Assembly (NCBI GenBank): GCA_964460115.1
Contig: CAYWPR010000025.1
Span: forward strand, 9,405-73,404
DNA from: JAEUJZ01 sp964460115
GTDB taxonomy: Bacteria > Myxococcota_A > Polyangia > Palsa-1104 > JAEUJZ01
Direction of reading: 5' to 3'
Length of the DNA: 64,000 bases
Shown here in pieces: positions 34,360 through 43,454 of this stretch (position 1 is its first letter; each line of letters begins with the position of its first letter). The notes below the pieces were generated by a model. It was not told the DNA's origin and ran no database searches. It saw nothing but the letters and a program-made list of their open reading frames with translations. A program made the position numbers and the translations under genes.

Positions 34360-36147
34360 ATGAGCGTCCAGCCATCGGCCCCAAGTTTCGGCAAAAGTCT
34401 TTTTGTGGGAGATCTGCGCGAGGAGCTGATATTTCCCTATCCGCGCCTTGGCCGCGATGAGCAAGCGCGTACCACCGATCTAGTCGCGCGGCTTGGCGAG
34501 TTTGCGCGCCGCCGCATCGATTCGCGTCGCATTGATGAGGAAGCGCGCATTTCCAGCGAAGTGTTCGACGGCCTGCGCCAGCTCAAGCTATTTGGCCTGG
34601 GTTTTCCCGCGATGCACGGCGGGCTTGGCCTTGGGGCTGCGGCAAGCTGCCGCGTCTTTGACGCGCTCGGCGCCATTGATGGCAGCGTCGCATTGACGCT
34701 AGGGGTACACGCCGCCTTCTGCGGTCATTCCATTGTCCGATTTGGCACGCCCGAACAAAAGCAGCTTTATCTGCCCCGGCTGGCCAGCGGACAATGGCTG
34801 GGCAGCTTCGCGGTCACCGAACCACAGGCGGGCAGCGACGCCGCGGCGATTCGCGCCCGTGCCGAGGTCAAAGAAGACGGCTTTTTGCTCAACGGCACCA
34901 AGCTTTGGGTCCAAAACGGCGGTTTGGCGCATCTGCATGTGCTTTTCGCGCAAACGCAGCTACAGCGCGAAGGCACCAAGCTCGATCGCATCACCGCATT
35001 TCTGGTCGAGCGCGGCCCCTCGGTTCGCCCCGGCGCCGAGCAGCACAAGCTAGGCATGCGCGGCAGCAGCACCACCGCCCTTTATATAGACGATCTGCAG
35101 CTTGGACCGCAGCAGGTCTTGGGGGCGCTCGGCGGCGGCTTCAAAGTACTGATGGAGACCACCAATTTTGGACGGCTGGCCTTTGCCGCCATCTGTCTTG
35201 GGGCGACTCGAACGCTGCTCCGTCTGGCGGTGCAGCATGCCACAAGCCGGCAGCAGTTTGGACGTCTGCTCAGCACCCTGGGGCTTATCAAAGACAAAAT
35301 CGCTAGCATGGCGGTGGACCTTTACGCCGCTGAATCGATGGTCTACCTGACCGCCGGACTTTACGACGGCGCCGAACGCGGAACGCCTATAGATAGCTCC
35401 CTAGAAACCGCCTGCGCCAAAGTCTTGGCCAGCGAGACCGCCTGGCGCGCCGCCAACCATGCCGCGCAGATTGCCGGCGCCTGCGGCTACGGGCGCGATT
35501 ACCCCTACGAGCGTTTTTTGCGCGATTGTCGCCTATATCCGCTGTTTCCGGGCGGCACCAATGAAGTTTTGCGCTGCTATATTGCCCTGACTGGCTTGTC
35601 TGGTCCCGGCGAGCAGCTTGCGCGGCTGTCGGACGCCATCAAATTCCCGCTGCGCGGTTATGGGCTGGTCGTAGACAACCTGATCGAAAAAGTCAAAAGC
35701 GCCGCCTACGGACGCGCCCTGCTCGCCCGCCATCATCCGCAGCTCAAAAAAGAAGCGGTTTATATCGAAGATGCCGCCGAGGCGCTGGCCAACGGAGTCG
35801 ACCGCGTGCTGCGCCGCCACGGCCGGCTGATTCCCGAAATGCAATATGTACAGCGGCGCATCGCCAACGTCGTCATCGAGCTTTATGCCATGGCGGCCAG
35901 CGTTTCGCGCGCCTCGGCCGCGCTATTTGGCAGCGATGCGCGCGGCGGGGTGACGATTCCCGAAGCTGGCGGCGAAATCGACCACGCCGAACGTGAATTG
36001 CGCCTATGCGCCGGCTTTTGCTCGCAAGCGCACGTCCGCATCGAACAGACGCTAGCCCGGTTTAACCAAAACGACGACGAGCTTTTAAAGACCATTGCCG
36101 ACGACTGCTATCACGGACGGCCCTACCCCTTCGATGCGGTTCTGTAA
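34360..36147 (+). CDS. VLCAD/ACAD9-like acyl-CoA dehydrogenase lacking the usual catalytic Glu
   Basis: A 595-residue member of the long (about 600 aa) acyl-CoA dehydrogenases with a C-terminal extra helical domain. The FAD/substrate segments are recognisable: AVTEPQAGSDAAAI, TKLWVQNGGLAHLHVLFA, LGMRGSSTTALYIDDLQL, GRLAFAAICLGATRTLL, QQFGRLLSTLGLIKDKIA and GACGYGRDYPYERFLRDCRLYPL. Where VLCAD has FEGTND with the catalytic base, this protein reads FPGGTNEVL (Gly398-Gly399). The alternative base position of LCAD and isovaleryl-CoA dehydrogenase (start of helix G) is also Gly here, as in VLCAD. Start: ATG 34360 is preferred; an open frame runs 117 codons upstream into the opposite gene. A non-dehydrogenase or altered activity is an inference. 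Confidence 0.85.
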   Translation: MSVQPSAPSFGKSLFVGDLREELIFPYPRLGRDEQARTTDLVARLGEFARRRIDSRRIDEEARISSEVFDGLRQLKLFGLGFPAMHGGLGLGAAASCRVFDALGAIDGSVALTLGVHAAFCGHSIVRFGTPEQKQLYLPRLASGQWLGSFAVTEPQAGSDAAAIRARAEVKEDGFLLNGTKLWVQNGGLAHLHVLFAQTQLQREGTKLDRITAFLVERGPSVRPGAEQHKLGMRGSSTTALYIDDLQLGPQQVLGALGGGFKVLMETTNFGRLAFAAICLGATRTLLRLAVQHATSRQQFGRLLSTLGLIKDKIASMAVDLYAAESMVYLTAGLYDGAERGTPIDSSLETACAKVLASETAWRAANHAAQIAGACGYGRDYPYERFLRDCRLYPLFPGGTNEVLRCYIALTGLSGPGEQLARLSDAIKFPLRGYGLVVDNLIEKVKSAAYGRALLARHHPQLKKEAVYIEDAAEALANGVDRVLRRHGRLIPEMQYVQRRIANVVIELYAMAASVSRASAALFGSDARGGVTIPEAGGEIDHAERELRLCAGFCSQAHVRIEQTLARFNQNDDELLKTIADDCYHGRPYPFDAVL

Positions 36148-36260
36148 AAAATCAGTCTCTTTGCGACAAGAACCCCGTTTTCTTCGGCTCGTTTCTCCGA
36201 TGCTATGCCGCATTGAGTTTTGCCTCGGCGTGAAGTGTGGTACAAAATGCGCCACTCAAC

Positions 36261-39200
36261 ATGCCTCAGCACGCAAGCTCTTCAGATTCCTCGCGAGTGC
36301 CGGAAAAGCCCTCGACTGCGCCAGTCCCTAGCCCAAGCGAAGCGCCCCTCGGTGATTTGACGTTGTCGCATCGCCGTCTGGCGCGCTACCTTTACGTAGC
36401 GCCGCTCATCGCCGGTAAGCGGGTCCTTGAGATCGGTTGCGGCGACGGACAAGGGCCAACCTACCTGATCGAGCGCGGCGCCAAAGCTGTCCTTGGCCTT
36501 CGCATCGACGAGCTTTCGACGGCGGCCTCAGCCCCAGTGAAAGAAAAACGCGAACCGGCGACGCCTGGGGTGAGCTTGCGAAACCTGACGCGCAGCGAGC
36601 TTTTGCGGGCCGGCGCGCTTGGGGCTGCGGCTGGCAGCGAGCCCTACGGCGTCATTTTCCTGCATGCCACCGCCGAGTTGTGCAGCGCCACGTTGCTTGG
36701 CGAAGTGCGCCGGCTGCTTGCACGCAACGGCCATTTGGTGGTGTCCGCTCGCAGCAAAGAGGCGCACGCTGCCGACGCCTGTGCCATGGGCTATTTTGAG
36801 CTGCTCGACAACCTGAGCCAAGCCGGATTCGGACCAGTGGCCATGCTCGGGCAAAGCCCATTTATCGGCGCTGCGGTCGTGCCTTTTGGCACAAGCGAAC
36901 CTCCGCTGTTCTTTGATGACACCCTGACCTCGACCGAGCCGCCCGATGAATATATAGCTTTGTGCGGTCCGCCGCCCGGTGGTCCCGCCGCGGCGCTGCC
37001 TTATCAGGTCGTCAAGCTGCCGCGTCAGGCATTGCTGCTGCCACCGGCCCAAGCCAGCGCCAGCGAGACGGCTTTGGCCAAGCGCAGCGAAAAGCCGCCG
37101 GAAAAAATCATCGAGCGCGTCGAAGTTCCCGATCCCAAAGTCGTCTTCGAACGCGACGAACTCAAGGGACGGCTGGAAGCGCTGCAAGACCGTCTGAATC
37201 AGCGCCAAGAAGAGCTGCAAGCGCTGCGCGGTTCGCTGCTTACCGCCGAAGCCCAGCGCAAAGAGCTGGCCGAGCTGATTCATCAGCGTGACCGTGGCGA
37301 TACAGAGGCGGCGCAGGCAGCAATTTTGCACGAAAGGCAAATGCGCGAGCTGCGCTTGTCCCTGGAAGAGCGCGATGCTTTCGTCTCAGAGCTTGAAGAG
37401 CAAGCGCGCGAACTGCCTCGGCTGCAAGAACAGCTACAAGCGGCACAAAAACTGAGCGAAGAAAGCCAGCGCAGCGAGCGGCACAGCCGTCAGCGGCTGG
37501 CGGAAGTTGAAGGTCTGCTTTTGCGGGCGAAAAGCGAACTGCAAGAACGGGCCCAGCAGGCGCAACTTGCCGTCGATTTGGAAACGCGTCAGCGCGAGCT
37601 TGAAGCCATGCGGCGCGAGCTTTTGGTGCAGCGAGTCGAGCTTGAACAGGGTCAGCAGGACCTGGCCGCGCAGCGGGCCGCTGCGTCAAGCCCCCCGCCG
37701 ACGGCCGACCGCGACGCGGCGCTTGGCGAAGTTCGTCAGGAGCTTTTAATCGCCCAGGAACGTTTGCAGCAGCAGCATGCTGAGCTAGAGCAAAAAAACC
37801 GCCGCTTGGTCGCAGCTGAGGCGGAAATCGAGCAACTGCGCAAAGAGCCACAAGCGGCGCTATCGACCCCGGCCCTTGGTTCCGGACGCCGCGTCGATAG
37901 CGACGGCGTACCCTTGCTTGTGGGAGATATACCGACGGCTCCGGTGGCGGTGGGCACCTCTCTGACCGAAGGCCAGGCGCTGCTCAGGCAGGAAATCAGC
38001 CAACTGCGCCAGCGCCTCTCGGATCTGCAAACCGACAACGAACGGCTTAAAGACAAGGTCAGCGAGGCTGAGCGCGAGACCTGGAAGCATATGAAGGCCC
38101 GCTCCGAGGCCGAGCAGGCGGCCGCCGAGGTACGCGAAGATACGGTGCGCAAGCTGCGCGATGCGCGCAAGCTGGCTTCGGTAGAGCTGACTCGAGCCAT
38201 GGAGGACGCGACCAAAAAAGCCGTGCAGTTGCGCGAAGAATTGGCGCGCACCGAGACTGAGCGCAAAGAGGCGCTGGCCCAAATCAAAGATTTGCGCTCG
38301 GCCCGTGATATTGCGCTTGAGCAAGCGGCTGGCGCCAAACAGGAACTTGATGCGGTGCGCTGGGCCGCGGAGCTGCCCGCCAATAGCGCCGGCGACAAAG
38401 GCGGCGGAAATTCCAGCGAGCTGTTCGAAGAAAAGCAGCGGGCGCTGCAATCGCTAACCGAGGAACGTTCAGCGCGTCAGGCGGCGCAACAGGCCGCGGA
38501 TGAGGCGCAACTGCGCGTGGCCGAACTGCGCAGCGCCGTGATGGCGCTAGAGCAGGCGCTAAGCGAAGCGCGCGAACGCTCACAAAGTGAGCAGCGCCGC
38601 GTGGAAGCCCTGGAAGAAGAAGTGCGCCAAAGCAGCGGCGGCGCCCGTTCCGAAGGGGCGACCACTGAACTTTTGCGCTTGCAGCAGGAATTGCAGCAGC
38701 AAGCTCGCTCGCTGTCGGAACGCACGGCCGAGCGGGAAGCCCTGGCGCGGCTGCTTGCCGAAGTGGAGCGCGAGGCGGCGGCCCGGGCCGAGCGGGCTCG
38801 GGCGATGCGAGTGCGCCTGTCCGAACGCGAGCGCGAAGTCGAAGCGCTGCGCGCCGAACTGCAAGATCGCGAACGCAAGATCGGGGCTCTCGAACAAAAA
38901 ACTCCGCCCAGCGATGAAATGATACGCCTTGAAGCCGATCTGCAAACGACGCGTCGGCGCATCGGCGAGCTTTTGGAAGAAACCGCGCGCATCGAGCATC
39001 ACGGAGATGACGCGGTGGCGACGGCACTGCGCGAACGGGCCCGAGCCGTGCGGATGAGCGAATCGCTGGATCAAGCCGCTCGCGAACGCGAAGAAGCTCG
39101 CAACCGCATCGTCGAACTCGACCAGCGCCTAAAAGAAGCACATCTTGAAGGAGAACGGCTGCGGGCTGAGCTAGTGCGCTATGGCCAAGAGGCCAGTTCC

Positions 39201-39311
39201 TACTCGGTTCCGATCGTTGACCGAGCTGGCCCTAGCCCCAGCTATGATTCGCCGATTGGGAAAACCTCCTCCGTCAAGCCAACGAATGGATCGGGCGATT
39301 CCGGCCTGTAA
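36261..39311 (+). CDS. Methyltransferase-like domain fused to a very long coiled coil
   Basis: A 1016-residue protein. Residues about 35-215 resemble a class I SAM methyltransferase: LSHRRLARYLYVAPLIAGKRVLEIGCGDGQG (motif I), later YGVIFLHATAELCSATLLGEVRRLLARNGHLVVSARS. The acidic residue after motif I is replaced (AVLGLRIDEL) and the region is shorter than in typical enzymes, so activity is uncertain. Residues about 285-985 are an almost continuous Glu/Arg/Leu/Gln-rich coiled coil, with Ser/Pro breaks near 475-490 and 540-565. The C-terminus is Ser/Pro-rich. ATG 36261 is chosen; an in-frame GTG at 36237 would add eight residues. Such a rod-like protein could act as a polar or cytoskeletal scaffold as seen with large coiled-coil proteins of myxobacteria, but no homologue is identified. 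Confidence 0.8.
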   Translation: MPQHASSSDSSRVPEKPSTAPVPSPSEAPLGDLTLSHRRLARYLYVAPLIAGKRVLEIGCGDGQGPTYLIERGAKAVLGLRIDELSTAASAPVKEKREPATPGVSLRNLTRSELLRAGALGAAAGSEPYGVIFLHATAELCSATLLGEVRRLLARNGHLVVSARSKEAHAADACAMGYFELLDNLSQAGFGPVAMLGQSPFIGAAVVPFGTSEPPLFFDDTLTSTEPPDEYIALCGPPPGGPAAALPYQVVKLPRQALLLPPAQASASETALAKRSEKPPEKIIERVEVPDPKVVFERDELKGRLEALQDRLNQRQEELQALRGSLLTAEAQRKELAELIHQRDRGDTEAAQAAILHERQMRELRLSLEERDAFVSELEEQARELPRLQEQLQAAQKLSEESQRSERHSRQRLAEVEGLLLRAKSELQERAQQAQLAVDLETRQRELEAMRRELLVQRVELEQGQQDLAAQRAAASSPPPTADRDAALGEVRQELLIAQERLQQQHAELEQKNRRLVAAEAEIEQLRKEPQAALSTPALGSGRRVDSDGVPLLVGDIPTAPVAVGTSLTEGQALLRQEISQLRQRLSDLQTDNERLKDKVSEAERETWKHMKARSEAEQAAAEVREDTVRKLRDARKLASVELTRAMEDATKKAVQLREELARTETERKEALAQIKDLRSARDIALEQAAGAKQELDAVRWAAELPANSAGDKGGGNSSELFEEKQRALQSLTEERSARQAAQQAADEAQLRVAELRSAVMALEQALSEARERSQSEQRRVEALEEEVRQSSGGARSEGATTELLRLQQELQQQARSLSERTAEREALARLLAEVEREAAARAERARAMRVRLSEREREVEALRAELQDRERKIGALEQKTPPSDEMIRLEADLQTTRRRIGELLEETARIEHHGDDAVATALRERARAVRMSESLDQAAREREEARNRIVELDQRLKEAHLEGERLRAELVRYGQEASSYSVPIVDRAGPSPSYDSPIGKTSSVKPTNGSGDSGL

Positions 39312-39613
39312 TTGGAAATTTTCGAAACAGCGCCTTGGCGGCGCTCTACTTGGCGACAAAACCATTCTTCTTGGAAGAAGCTCGCAGGTAGTGCATGCTG
39401 CGCGGTAAGGATCGTTCACGAATAAGTTGGTCAGGCCCTGAGCATTCCAAAGAGCGTGTACTCGAAACTTCGTCTTCGCTTCCGGCCATGGCGATTTTAT
39501 CGAGGCTTCATCCCGCAGAACCCCTGGCCCAGAAAACCAGGCCAGGACGCGCTTCCGCGATGCAGATTGACAAGGGACAGCACCAACCTGCGGAACAGCG
39601 AGGCAGAAGCATT
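39312..39613. other. Intergenic region before the DUF47-pit operon
   Basis: About 300 bases without a supported gene. The DUF47 frame stays open upstream to 39395, but the additional 73 codons are not family-like. I see no strong hairpin or phosphate-box-like direct repeat that I would defend; a promoter for the phosphate uptake genes is expected here. Confidence 0.4.
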
Positions 39614-40255
39614 ATGGCGCTTCAGGATCTGATCAACTGGCTCCTTCCCCGAGAAGACAAGTTCTTCACGCTGCTGGAACAGCATGCCGAGCTTTTGGGA
39701 GAAGCCGCCCAAGTCATGGCCGCTTTTCCCGAAGATGGGACGAGCACCCAGGACGCCCTCGATCGCGTTCACCAAATTGAGCACCGCGGCGACGATCTGG
39801 TGCGCGCCGTAACCCTGGCTCTGGATGAGACCTTCGTGACGCCCATCGATCGCGAGGATCTGCATAATCTGTCCACGTCGCTCGACAATGTGCTCGATTA
39901 TTTGTATGCCGCTGCGCAGGCTTTTGTGACCTACGAAGTACACCACTTCAGTCCGGCGATGCGCGAGCTCGTGCAAATTTGCGCCGAGGCCGCGCTGGTC
40001 CTAAAAGATGCGCTGCCGCACATACGCAAAAAGCATTTGGAAAAGCTGGCGCCGGCACGTATTCAAATCGTCTCCTTGGAAAAGCGCGGCGATGCGGTGT
40101 ACCGCTCGGAGCTGGCGGCGCTTTTCAAAAATCCCGCCGTCAATGCCAAAGAGCTATTGCGGCAGCAAGCGGTGCTAGATGCGCTGGAAGCGGCGCTGGA
40201 CAGTTGCCAGGACGCCGCCGACGTTCTGGAAAACGTCGCCATCAAACATGCATGA
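39614..40255 (+). CDS. DUF47 (PhoU-like) accessory protein of phosphate transport
   Basis: A 213-residue all-helical cytosolic protein of the DUF47/TIGR00153 type, related to PhoU. It starts LINWLLPREDKFFTLLEQHAELLGEAA and includes IEHRGDDLVRAVTLALDETFVTPIDREDLHNLSTSLDNVLDYLY, the core signature with metal-binding acidic residues. These proteins pair with PiT permeases and modulate them; the PiT gene follows after 33 bases, supporting co-transcription. ATG 39614 is preferred over upstream ATGs in frame because it restores the family N-terminus. Confidence 0.9.
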   Translation: MALQDLINWLLPREDKFFTLLEQHAELLGEAAQVMAAFPEDGTSTQDALDRVHQIEHRGDDLVRAVTLALDETFVTPIDREDLHNLSTSLDNVLDYLYAAAQAFVTYEVHHFSPAMRELVQICAEAALVLKDALPHIRKKHLEKLAPARIQIVSLEKRGDAVYRSELAALFKNPAVNAKELLRQQAVLDALEAALDSCQDAADVLENVAIKHA

Positions 40256-40288
40256 CATGCGTGAAGGCCCCCATAAAGGAACCGGCCG

Positions 40289-41338
40289 ATGAGTGTGTTG
40301 ACGCTGTTTATTCTGGTTGTCCTTTTTACGCTGATTTTTGACTACATTAATGGATTTCACGACGCGGCCAATGCCATCGCCACGGTGGTTTCGACCGGTG
40401 TTTTGCCGGTGCGTACCGCCGTGCTTTTGGCCGCGACGCTGGATTTTGTAGGCGCGTGCAGCGGTACTTCGGTGGCCAAAACCATCGCGGCGGGCTTTGC
40501 CGATCCAGCGATGGTCACTCAAGTCACGGTGCTGGCGACGCTGCTCGGCGCATCCATCTGGAATCTTTTGACCTGGTGGTTTGGCATTCCATCCAGCAGT
40601 TCGCACGCCCTCATCGGCGGTTTGGCCGGCGCGGTGGTGGCGCGCGGTGGATTTGACGCATTTGCCTGGACGACGCTGTACAAAAAAGTGCTGATTCCCC
40701 TCGTCAGCTCGCCGACCATTGGCTTTTTTCTGGGCATTAGTTTGATGATTGCGCTTTTGTGGATCATTCGCCGCTCGCGCGCGGTGACGGTGCATCAAGC
40801 CTCGCGACGCGCCCAGCTTTTGTCGGCCAGCCTGATGGCTTTTTCGCACGGCAGCAATGATGCGCAAAAATCCATGGGCATCATTACGCTGGCGCTTTTG
40901 TCGGTAATGGCCAGTGGCCAAGGACAGCATCTGCCAGCTTGGATGCTACCGGCGGGCTCGGCGACAAATCCGGTGGTGCCGATGTGGGTCATCGTCTGCT
41001 GCGCCCTGGCTATGGCCTTTGGAACCGCGGGTGGAGGCCAGCGCATCATCAAAACCATGGGCAGCAAGATCATCCGCATTACTCCGCTGCAGGGTTGCGT
41101 TGCCGAAACTGCGGGCGCACTGACCATTTTAGGGGCCAGCAAGTTCGGCATTCCGGTGTCTACCACGCACTGCATTAGCGCCAGCATCATGGGCGTCGGT
41201 GCCGCGCGGCGACTGTCGGCGGTGCGCTGGGGCGTAGCCGGCAACATCCTGATTGCCTGGATTCTGACCGTCCCAATTAGCGCCGGAATTTCATTTGGTC
41301 TGTACCGCTCGCTGCGCTTGCTCTTCCCCAACGGCTAA
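40289..41338 (+). CDS. pit: PiT family inorganic phosphate transporter
   Basis: A 349-residue inner-membrane protein with about ten hydrophobic segments and the two inverted PiT signatures: YINGFHDAANAIATVVSTGVL at the N-terminal side and MAFSHGSNDAQKSMGIITLALL in the second half, plus the GASIWNLLTWWFGIPSSSSHALIGG and FGIPVSTTHCISASIMG elements. It carries out metal-phosphate/H+ or Na+ symport. Directly downstream of DUF47. Its end is 41 bases from the convergent ABC permease. Confidence 0.95.
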   Translation: MSVLTLFILVVLFTLIFDYINGFHDAANAIATVVSTGVLPVRTAVLLAATLDFVGACSGTSVAKTIAAGFADPAMVTQVTVLATLLGASIWNLLTWWFGIPSSSSHALIGGLAGAVVARGGFDAFAWTTLYKKVLIPLVSSPTIGFFLGISLMIALLWIIRRSRAVTVHQASRRAQLLSASLMAFSHGSNDAQKSMGIITLALLSVMASGQGQHLPAWMLPAGSATNPVVPMWVIVCCALAMAFGTAGGGQRIIKTMGSKIIRITPLQGCVAETAGALTILGASKFGIPVSTTHCISASIMGVGAARRLSAVRWGVAGNILIAWILTVPISAGISFGLYRSLRLLFPNG

Positions 41339-41379
41339 TCTTCAGCAGCAGCAAACGCGAGGCAAAACGCTTTGGTGTT

Positions 41380-42465
41380 TTAACTCCAAAGTCGCGCGCG
41401 CAGACTTCTCGAGAACAGAAGTCCGACAAAAAAAGGCGCGCCGATGCATGCAGTAAGCACCCCAACAGGAAGCACCGCCGGGCGAAACAAAATCTGCGCC
41501 AGCGTGTCGCAGGCGACCAAAAACGCCGCACCGCACAGCGCCGAAGCAGGCAAAAGCAGGCGATGATCCGGGCCGATGAGCGCGCGCAGCGCGTGAGGCA
41601 CAAGCAACCCGACAAAACCAATGGGCCCGGCCACCGAAACTACGGCCGCAACGCACAAAGATGCCGCCAGATAGACCACGCGCATGGCCCGCGGCACATC
41701 GACGCCCAAACCCGCTGCCGCATCTTTGCCGGCAGACAGTGCGTTCAGATCGCGCGCCCGCGGCCATAAAAGCAAAAGTGCCACGCCCACGGGCAGCGCC
41801 ATGCGCAACACCAGATCATAGCGCATCACATCCAGATCGCCCATTTGCCAGCGCACGATGCGGTAGGTCTCGGCAAAGTCAGCGGTGTAAAGCACTGCCG
41901 TAATCAGAGCGCCGCCGAGCAGCGCCAAAGAGACGCCGGCCAAAAGCAAAGTCGTCGGCGCCGCCGCGCCGCGTTCTCCGACGAAATAAACGATGGTCAC
42001 GACGCCGATGGCCCCCACAAGCGCGCAGCCCGACAAAGCCAGTTCGCCCAAGGGATGCCCATACAGCACCAAAGTTTCCAGCCCCAAGCGAATCGCCAGC
42101 ACCGCGCCGAGCGAGCTGCCTGAAGAGACGCCCAGCGTGAACGGATCGGCCAAAGGATTGCGTAGCAGCGCTTGAAAAGCCACCCCGGCCGAGGCCAAAC
42201 CCGCCCCAGCCAGCGCCCCGGCGAGCACGCGCGGAATGCGGCTGTAAAGAAGGACGCGCAGCGCAGGATTGTCGTCCGTCGAGCGCGCCCGCCAGAAATC
42301 CAGCAGAGCCTGCAGCACATCGAGCTTTGACGAACCAAAAATCGGTGCCGCCGCGAGCACCACCAAAAACACCGCCGCGCTGGCCAAAAGTACGCGCAAA
42401 AAGCGCTGACGGCTGGGCAGCCCAAGCGCCAGTTTTCGTGACGCCGTCGCGTCTTTCACGCTCAT
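41380..42465 (-). CDS. FecCD/BtuC family ABC transporter permease
   Basis: A 361-residue permease with about ten membrane segments typical of importers for ferric siderophores, haem or cobalamin: RIPRVLAGALAGAGLASAGVAFQALLRNPLADPFTLGVSSGSSLGAVLA near the N-terminus, GPIGFVGLLVPHALRALIGPDHRLLLPASALCGAAFLVACDTLAQI toward the end, including the Gly-rich coupling loop. The ATPase partner overlaps it by four bases upstream. No periplasmic binding protein or TonB receptor gene lies nearby, so the ligand is unresolved. Confidence 0.92.
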   Translation of the reverse strand: MSVKDATASRKLALGLPSRQRFLRVLLASAAVFLVVLAAAPIFGSSKLDVLQALLDFWRARSTDDNPALRVLLYSRIPRVLAGALAGAGLASAGVAFQALLRNPLADPFTLGVSSGSSLGAVLAIRLGLETLVLYGHPLGELALSGCALVGAIGVVTIVYFVGERGAAAPTTLLLAGVSLALLGGALITAVLYTADFAETYRIVRWQMGDLDVMRYDLVLRMALPVGVALLLLWPRARDLNALSAGKDAAAGLGVDVPRAMRVVYLAASLCVAAVVSVAGPIGFVGLLVPHALRALIGPDHRLLLPASALCGAAFLVACDTLAQILFRPAVLPVGVLTACIGAPFFVGLLFSRSLRARLWS

Positions 42466-43343
42466 AGGGGTATCACAAACGGCACGCCCGAAGGCAGCCG
42501 TCCCATATGAAGCTGCACCCCAAGCAGCGGCCCCGCCTGCATCAGCACTTGCTGCGTGGGTCCAGACAGACGAATTTCGGACTTGTGCAGCAATAGGGCG
42601 CGGGGCGCAAACCGCGCCGCCAGATTCAGATCGTGGGTGGCAAAAAGCAAAGCTTTGCCGCGCTGGCAGACCGCTTCCAGCGAGCGGCCGAGCGCCAAAG
42701 CATGCGCCGGATCCAAGCCTGCCGTAGGTTCATCGAGCAGAATGAGCGGCGTGTCTTGGGCAAGCGCCTGCGCCAAAAGTACGCGCCGCCGCTCGCCTCC
42801 CGAAAGCTCATGAAACGGCCGAGCACGCAGCGCCAGCACATCGGTGGTGGCCATCGCCGACTCGGCAGCTTCTAGATCCTCGGCTTCTTCAAAAGGACGG
42901 CGCGCGCGCGCATAGCGCCCCATCAGCACCACTTCCAGCGCCGAAAAAGGAAAAACATGGCTGCATTCCTGCGGCAGGTAGGCGATTTTTTGCGCCACCG
43001 CCGGACGCGATAAACCAAGAAGCGGCTTCTCTTCGAAAAGAATGCGACCTGCGGCCGGCGGCAAAAGGCCCGCACAAAGCTTGAGCAATGTGGATTTGCC
43101 GGCGCCGTTTTCGCCAAGAATGCATACGACCTCGCCAGCGCCGATGCAAAACTCGACGGCGTGCAAAATCGACCGGCCGCCATAGTGAAATTCGACGTTT
43201 TCTAGCTGCAGCAAATGCTGCGGCCCTACCATCGAGTCATTTCCGACGGAACGATTTTCAACGGCCGGAGGTCGCGAAAAAAAGCGCCAAACCGGCGACA
43301 AAGCCGGCCCATCCGCATGGGCGAGGGAGGAGAGGCGGGCCAT
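42462..43343 (-). CDS. ABC transporter ATP-binding protein, FecE/BtuD type
   Basis: ATPase subunit of the adjacent FecCD-type importer. Walker A GENGAGKSTLLKLCAG, Q-loop YLPQE, signature HELSGGERRRVLLAQAL and Walker B LILLDEPTAGLD are all intact. The 293-residue form starts at ATG 43343 with AGGA about eight bases upstream; a second start at 43232 (37 residues shorter, MVGPQHLLQLENVEF) matches the family N-terminus better. Its stop overlaps the permease ATG. Likely cytoplasmic side of the inner membrane. Confidence 0.9.
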   Translation of the reverse strand: MARLSSLAHADGPALSPVWRFFSRPPAVENRSVGNDSMVGPQHLLQLENVEFHYGGRSILHAVEFCIGAGEVVCILGENGAGKSTLLKLCAGLLPPAAGRILFEEKPLLGLSRPAVAQKIAYLPQECSHVFPFSALEVVLMGRYARARRPFEEAEDLEAAESAMATTDVLALRARPFHELSGGERRRVLLAQALAQDTPLILLDEPTAGLDPAHALALGRSLEAVCQRGKALLFATHDLNLAARFAPRALLLHKSEIRLSGPTQQVLMQAGPLLGVQLHMGRLPSGVPFVIPL

Positions 43344-43454
43344 GGGCGTATCCTACATGACGCTTTTACAAGGTGTTTAGAAATTAGGATGCCGTGGCCT
43401 TGATTGTCCGAGGGAAAACTCGCCTTCGCATGACAAGTAGCGCAACAGCCAAAT

